A stretch of 64,000 nucleotides of DNA. Origin: Alkalihalophilus pseudofirmus. GTDB lineage: Bacteria > Bacillota > Bacilli > Bacillales > Bacillaceae_D. The stretch is taken from positions 280,001-344,000 of the forward strand of contig NZ_CP117835.1 in the NCBI RefSeq assembly GCF_029094545.1. The letters are read 5' to 3'. Below the pieces are notes generated by a model that saw only the letters and a list, made by a program, of their open reading frames with translations, was not told where the DNA came from and ran no database searches. This document shows, piece after piece, positions 62,067-64,000 of this stretch (positions are counted from its first letter, which is position 1; every line of letters starts with the position of its first letter). A program made the position numbers and the translations under genes.

Positions 62067-63368
62067 ATGGATCGTTTTTTTAAGTTCAAAGAAAGTGGAA
62101 CAACTTACAGACGAGAAACAGTGGCCGGGGTTACGACATTCCTCGCTATGGCTTACATCTTATTTGTAAATCCGCTTATCTTAGCTGATACAGGAATGGA
62201 TATGGGAGCTGTCTTTACTGCTACTGCACTGGCTGCGGCTCTTGGTACATTAATAATGGGTGTTGTGGCCAACTACCCGATTGCCTTGGCTCCGGGGATG
62301 GGGCTTAATGCTTTCTTCGCTTATTCCGTAGTTCTTGGAATGGGGATTGACTGGCAAGTTGCGTTATTCGGTGTTTTCATGTCTGGTATCATTTTTATTT
62401 TTATTACGGTTCTTCGTATTCGTGAGTTAATCATTAACGCGATCCCAGCAGAACTAAAATATGCAGCAGCTGCTGGTATCGGATTATTTATTGCTTTTAT
62501 CGGCCTTAAAAATGCTGGAATTGTTGTTCCTTATGAAGCAACAGCGGTAACGCTTGGTGATATGATGGCAGGTCCTACATTGCTTGCTGTATTCGGTCTT
62601 GTTATCACGGTGATCTTTATGGTTAGAGGATATAAGGGCGGCATTTTTTATGGAATGATTATTACATCGTTAGCTGGTATTGCAACTGGAATTATTGGAA
62701 TGCCAGAACAAATTGTTGGGTCAGTTCCTAGCTTAGCGCCAACATTCGGCCAAGCATTTGCAATTGACTGGTCATCGGTTTTCACAATTCAACTTCTTGT
62801 TGTTATTTTAACATTCTTATTTGTAGATTTCTTTGATACAGCAGGTACATTATATGCTGTAGCGAACCAAGCTGGTTTTGTAAAAGATAATAAACTGCCT
62901 CGTGCAAGTAAGGCGTTATTAGCAGATTCAAGTGCAACATCTATTGGAGCAATCCTTGGTACGTCAACAACTACAGCTTATATTGAATCTTCTTCAGGTG
63001 TTGCAGCAGGAGGACGTACAGGATTTACATCAGTTGTCACTGCGGGCTTATTCTTAATCGCATTGTTCTTCTCGCCGTTACTAGCGGTGGTAACAGAACA
63101 AGTAACAGCGCCTGCATTAATCATTGTCGGTGTGCTGATGGCTTCCTCATTAGGCTTAATTGATTGGAAGAAGTTTGAGATTGCTGTACCAGCATTCTTA
63201 ACGGTCGTGACCATGCCTTTAACATACAGTATTGCAACAGGGATTGCGTTAGGCTTTATCATGTATCCAATTACGATGCTGTTTAAAGGGCGCGGCAAAG
63301 AAGTGCACCCGATCATGTACGGACTATTCTTTGTCTTCATTGCTTATTTCATGTTCCTAACAGAATAG
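62067..63368 (+). CDS. pbuG: Guanine/hypoxanthine permease (NCS2/AzgA family)
   Basis: A 433-residue transporter with about twelve to fourteen membrane segments and the AzgA-type motifs: ETVAGVTTFLAMAYILFVNP, ALAPGMGLNAFFAYSVVLG, FVDFFDTAGTLYAVANQAGF, SSATSIGAILGTSTTTAYIES (quoted in part). It imports guanine and hypoxanthine with protons. GGGGGAAGAG precedes ATG 62067. The guanine riboswitch upstream matches the role of PbuG, and guaA just upstream gives the B. subtilis gene order. Confidence 0.97.
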   Translation: MDRFFKFKESGTTYRRETVAGVTTFLAMAYILFVNPLILADTGMDMGAVFTATALAAALGTLIMGVVANYPIALAPGMGLNAFFAYSVVLGMGIDWQVALFGVFMSGIIFIFITVLRIRELIINAIPAELKYAAAAGIGLFIAFIGLKNAGIVVPYEATAVTLGDMMAGPTLLAVFGLVITVIFMVRGYKGGIFYGMIITSLAGIATGIIGMPEQIVGSVPSLAPTFGQAFAIDWSSVFTIQLLVVILTFLFVDFFDTAGTLYAVANQAGFVKDNKLPRASKALLADSSATSIGAILGTSTTTAYIESSSGVAAGGRTGFTSVVTAGLFLIALFFSPLLAVVTEQVTAPALIIVGVLMASSLGLIDWKKFEIAVPAFLTVVTMPLTYSIATGIALGFIMYPITMLFKGRGKEVHPIMYGLFFVFIAYFMFLTE

Positions 63369-63377
63369 AAAACGAAA

Positions 63378-63413
63378 AGAAGGCTAAGTCGATTGACTTG
63401 GCCTTCTTTTTGT
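63378..63413 (+). terminator. pbuG terminator
   Basis: AAGAAGGCTAAGTC pairs with GACTTGGCCTTCTT around a short loop, followed by TTTG. Confidence 0.88.
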
Positions 63414-63734
63414 GAATTTAGCTCTTTCTATAATAGTTAGTACTGATTATTAAAAGGCGTGTCGTACAAACCTTCAGGGATATTGATGTAGTTTGGTCCG
63501 TGTTGATTCGTTTACTCATCCTTATATGTACGCATCATTTATCTTCTAACTACTCTGGTTTATTCGTTACTCGCTGAAGCAAGCAACGTTAAAATATAAA
63601 TGGCGCAATCATCAATAATACTAATCTATAAAGCTTGTAGTTTTTTCTTTGCTGCGTGAGGAAGAGAGTTTTTCCTTATTAAGGAGGTCAAAAAATGTTT
63701 TTGCGACAAATCTCAATTATTTTTGATATTTCTA
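63414..63734 (+). other. AT-rich spacer upstream of the rRNA promoters
   Basis: About 320 bases with no credible gene. A 21-codon frame at 63695-63760 has a good AAGGAGGTC site, but its stop lies in the -10 of the first rRNA promoter, so I do not call it. Otherwise I see nothing but AT-rich sequence, suited to UP-element activation of the rRNA operon. Confidence 0.5.
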
Positions 63735-63763
63735 TTGACGCTTGTCGAAAAGGCTGGTAAAGT
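63735..63763 (+). promoter_or_regulatory. rRNA operon promoter P1
   Basis: TTGACG (63735-63740), exactly 17 bases, TAAAGT (63758-63763), preceded by AT-rich sequence. This is the upstream one of two tandem rRNA promoters. Confidence 0.82.
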
Positions 63764-63819
63764 AGTCTCTGTTGCCAAGGAAAGACAAACGGCAGCGAAA
63801 AACATTTTTAAAAAAGTTG

Positions 63820-63848
63820 TTGACTTTCAAATCTTGATTTGATAAGAT
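63820..63848 (+). promoter_or_regulatory. rRNA operon promoter P2
   Basis: TTGACT (63820-63825), 17 bases, TAAGAT (63843-63848). Tandem P1-P2 spacing of about 85 bases is typical of Bacillus rRNA operons. The leader after it contains GTTCTTTGAAAACTGAAC, a conserved Bacillus rRNA leader phrase. Confidence 0.85.
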
Positions 63849-63964
63849 AATAAAGTCGCTAACAACGACAAACAAAAAGTTCTTTGAAAACTGAACAAAA
63901 GCCAAGCGAAATAGAGATACATGATATCTCGTCAATGAATTATTTTTGAGCTTAATCAAACACT

Positions 63965-64000
63965 TTTATGGAGAGTTTGATCCTGGCTCAGGACGAACGC
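63965..64000 (+). rRNA. 16S ribosomal RNA, 5' end (partial)
   Basis: TTTATGGAGAGTTTGATCC and then TGGCTCAGGACGAACGC are the universally conserved start of bacterial 16S rRNA in its Bacillus form; the mature 5' end is placed by analogy with B. subtilis (TTTATCGGAGAGTTTGATCC). Only 36 bases are in the window. Confidence 0.97.

Noticed and set aside
63695..63760. A 21-codon frame with an excellent AAGGAGGTC site upstream of the rRNA promoters
   Set aside because: Its stop codon lies in the -10 of rRNA promoter P1; the position suggests that the match is accidental.

Overview
The window looks like a chromosome segment from a Gram-positive, low-GC Bacillaceae bacterium. Gene order supports this: ydiK-ydiL next to groES-groEL, and the yeaC-yeaD-yebA-guaA-pbuG run leading into an rRNA operon, both match the arrangement I know from Bacillus subtilis. 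CIRCE, CcpA cre, GlnR/TnrA, Fur and Rex/Fnr-type sites also fit, as do strong Shine-Dalgarno sequences and frequent TTG/GTG starts. Futalosine-pathway menaquinone genes suggest one of the Bacillaceae lineages outside the B. subtilis group, possibly an alkaliphile; I cannot name the species. I see no transposase, integrase, tRNA or CRISPR array.

Layout. 1-4.9 kb: the end of a cytochrome bd oxidase operon (cydB tail plus a CydS-like small subunit), a lipoprotein, and a CdaR regulator-GntP permease-glycerate kinase set with a cre site. 4.9-8.5 kb: ydiK/ydiL and CIRCE-controlled groESL, followed by a structured intergenic element. 8.5-17 kb: a CoA-disulfide reductase-rhodanese-TusA fusion, a c-di-GMP-I riboswitch heading a STAS-like/GNAT-like/chemoreceptor-like/PLP-decarboxylase cluster, then a LysR regulator divergent from a TauE/SafE exporter. 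17-25.6 kb: urease structural genes ureABC behind a GlnR/TnrA box and without adjacent accessory genes, a citrate-type transporter with its two-component system, and a GltS-type glutamate transporter. 26-27.3 kb: a secreted M14 carboxypeptidase.

27.6-42 kb is the most distinctive accessory region. It holds a full Firmicutes type VIIb secretion locus (esxA/yukE, yukD, essB/yukC, essC/yukB, esaA/yueB, essA/yueC) directly followed by two LXG-partner proteins, an LXG effector with a glycine/alanine-rich C-terminus, a two-helix candidate immunity protein, and several small genes (DUF4176, lipoprotein, two-helix protein, PEGA-like, membrane protein). 42-48.3 kb: small membrane proteins, a secreted tandem rhodanese, an inverted pair of intergenic repeats, a MarR regulator, a RelP-type alarmone synthetase, and an operon of two DUF1538 membrane proteins with two divergent P-II proteins. 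48.5-55.4 kb: mqnB-mqnD, a nucleoside hydrolase, a Fur-box ABC exporter, a methyltransferase, a pentapeptide-repeat protein and a GNAT enzyme. 55.6-64 kb: MoxR ATPase-DUF58-transglutaminase operon, guaA and pbuG each behind a guanine-type purine riboswitch, and tandem rRNA promoters leading to the first bases of a 16S gene.

Main points for follow-up: the LXG toxin/immunity module fused to the secretion locus; the c-di-GMP riboswitch cluster; a shared CstR-like operator in front of two separated sulfur genes; the paired DUF1538/P-II operon with an 11-bp direct repeat upstream; and the missing conventional start codon of yukD.
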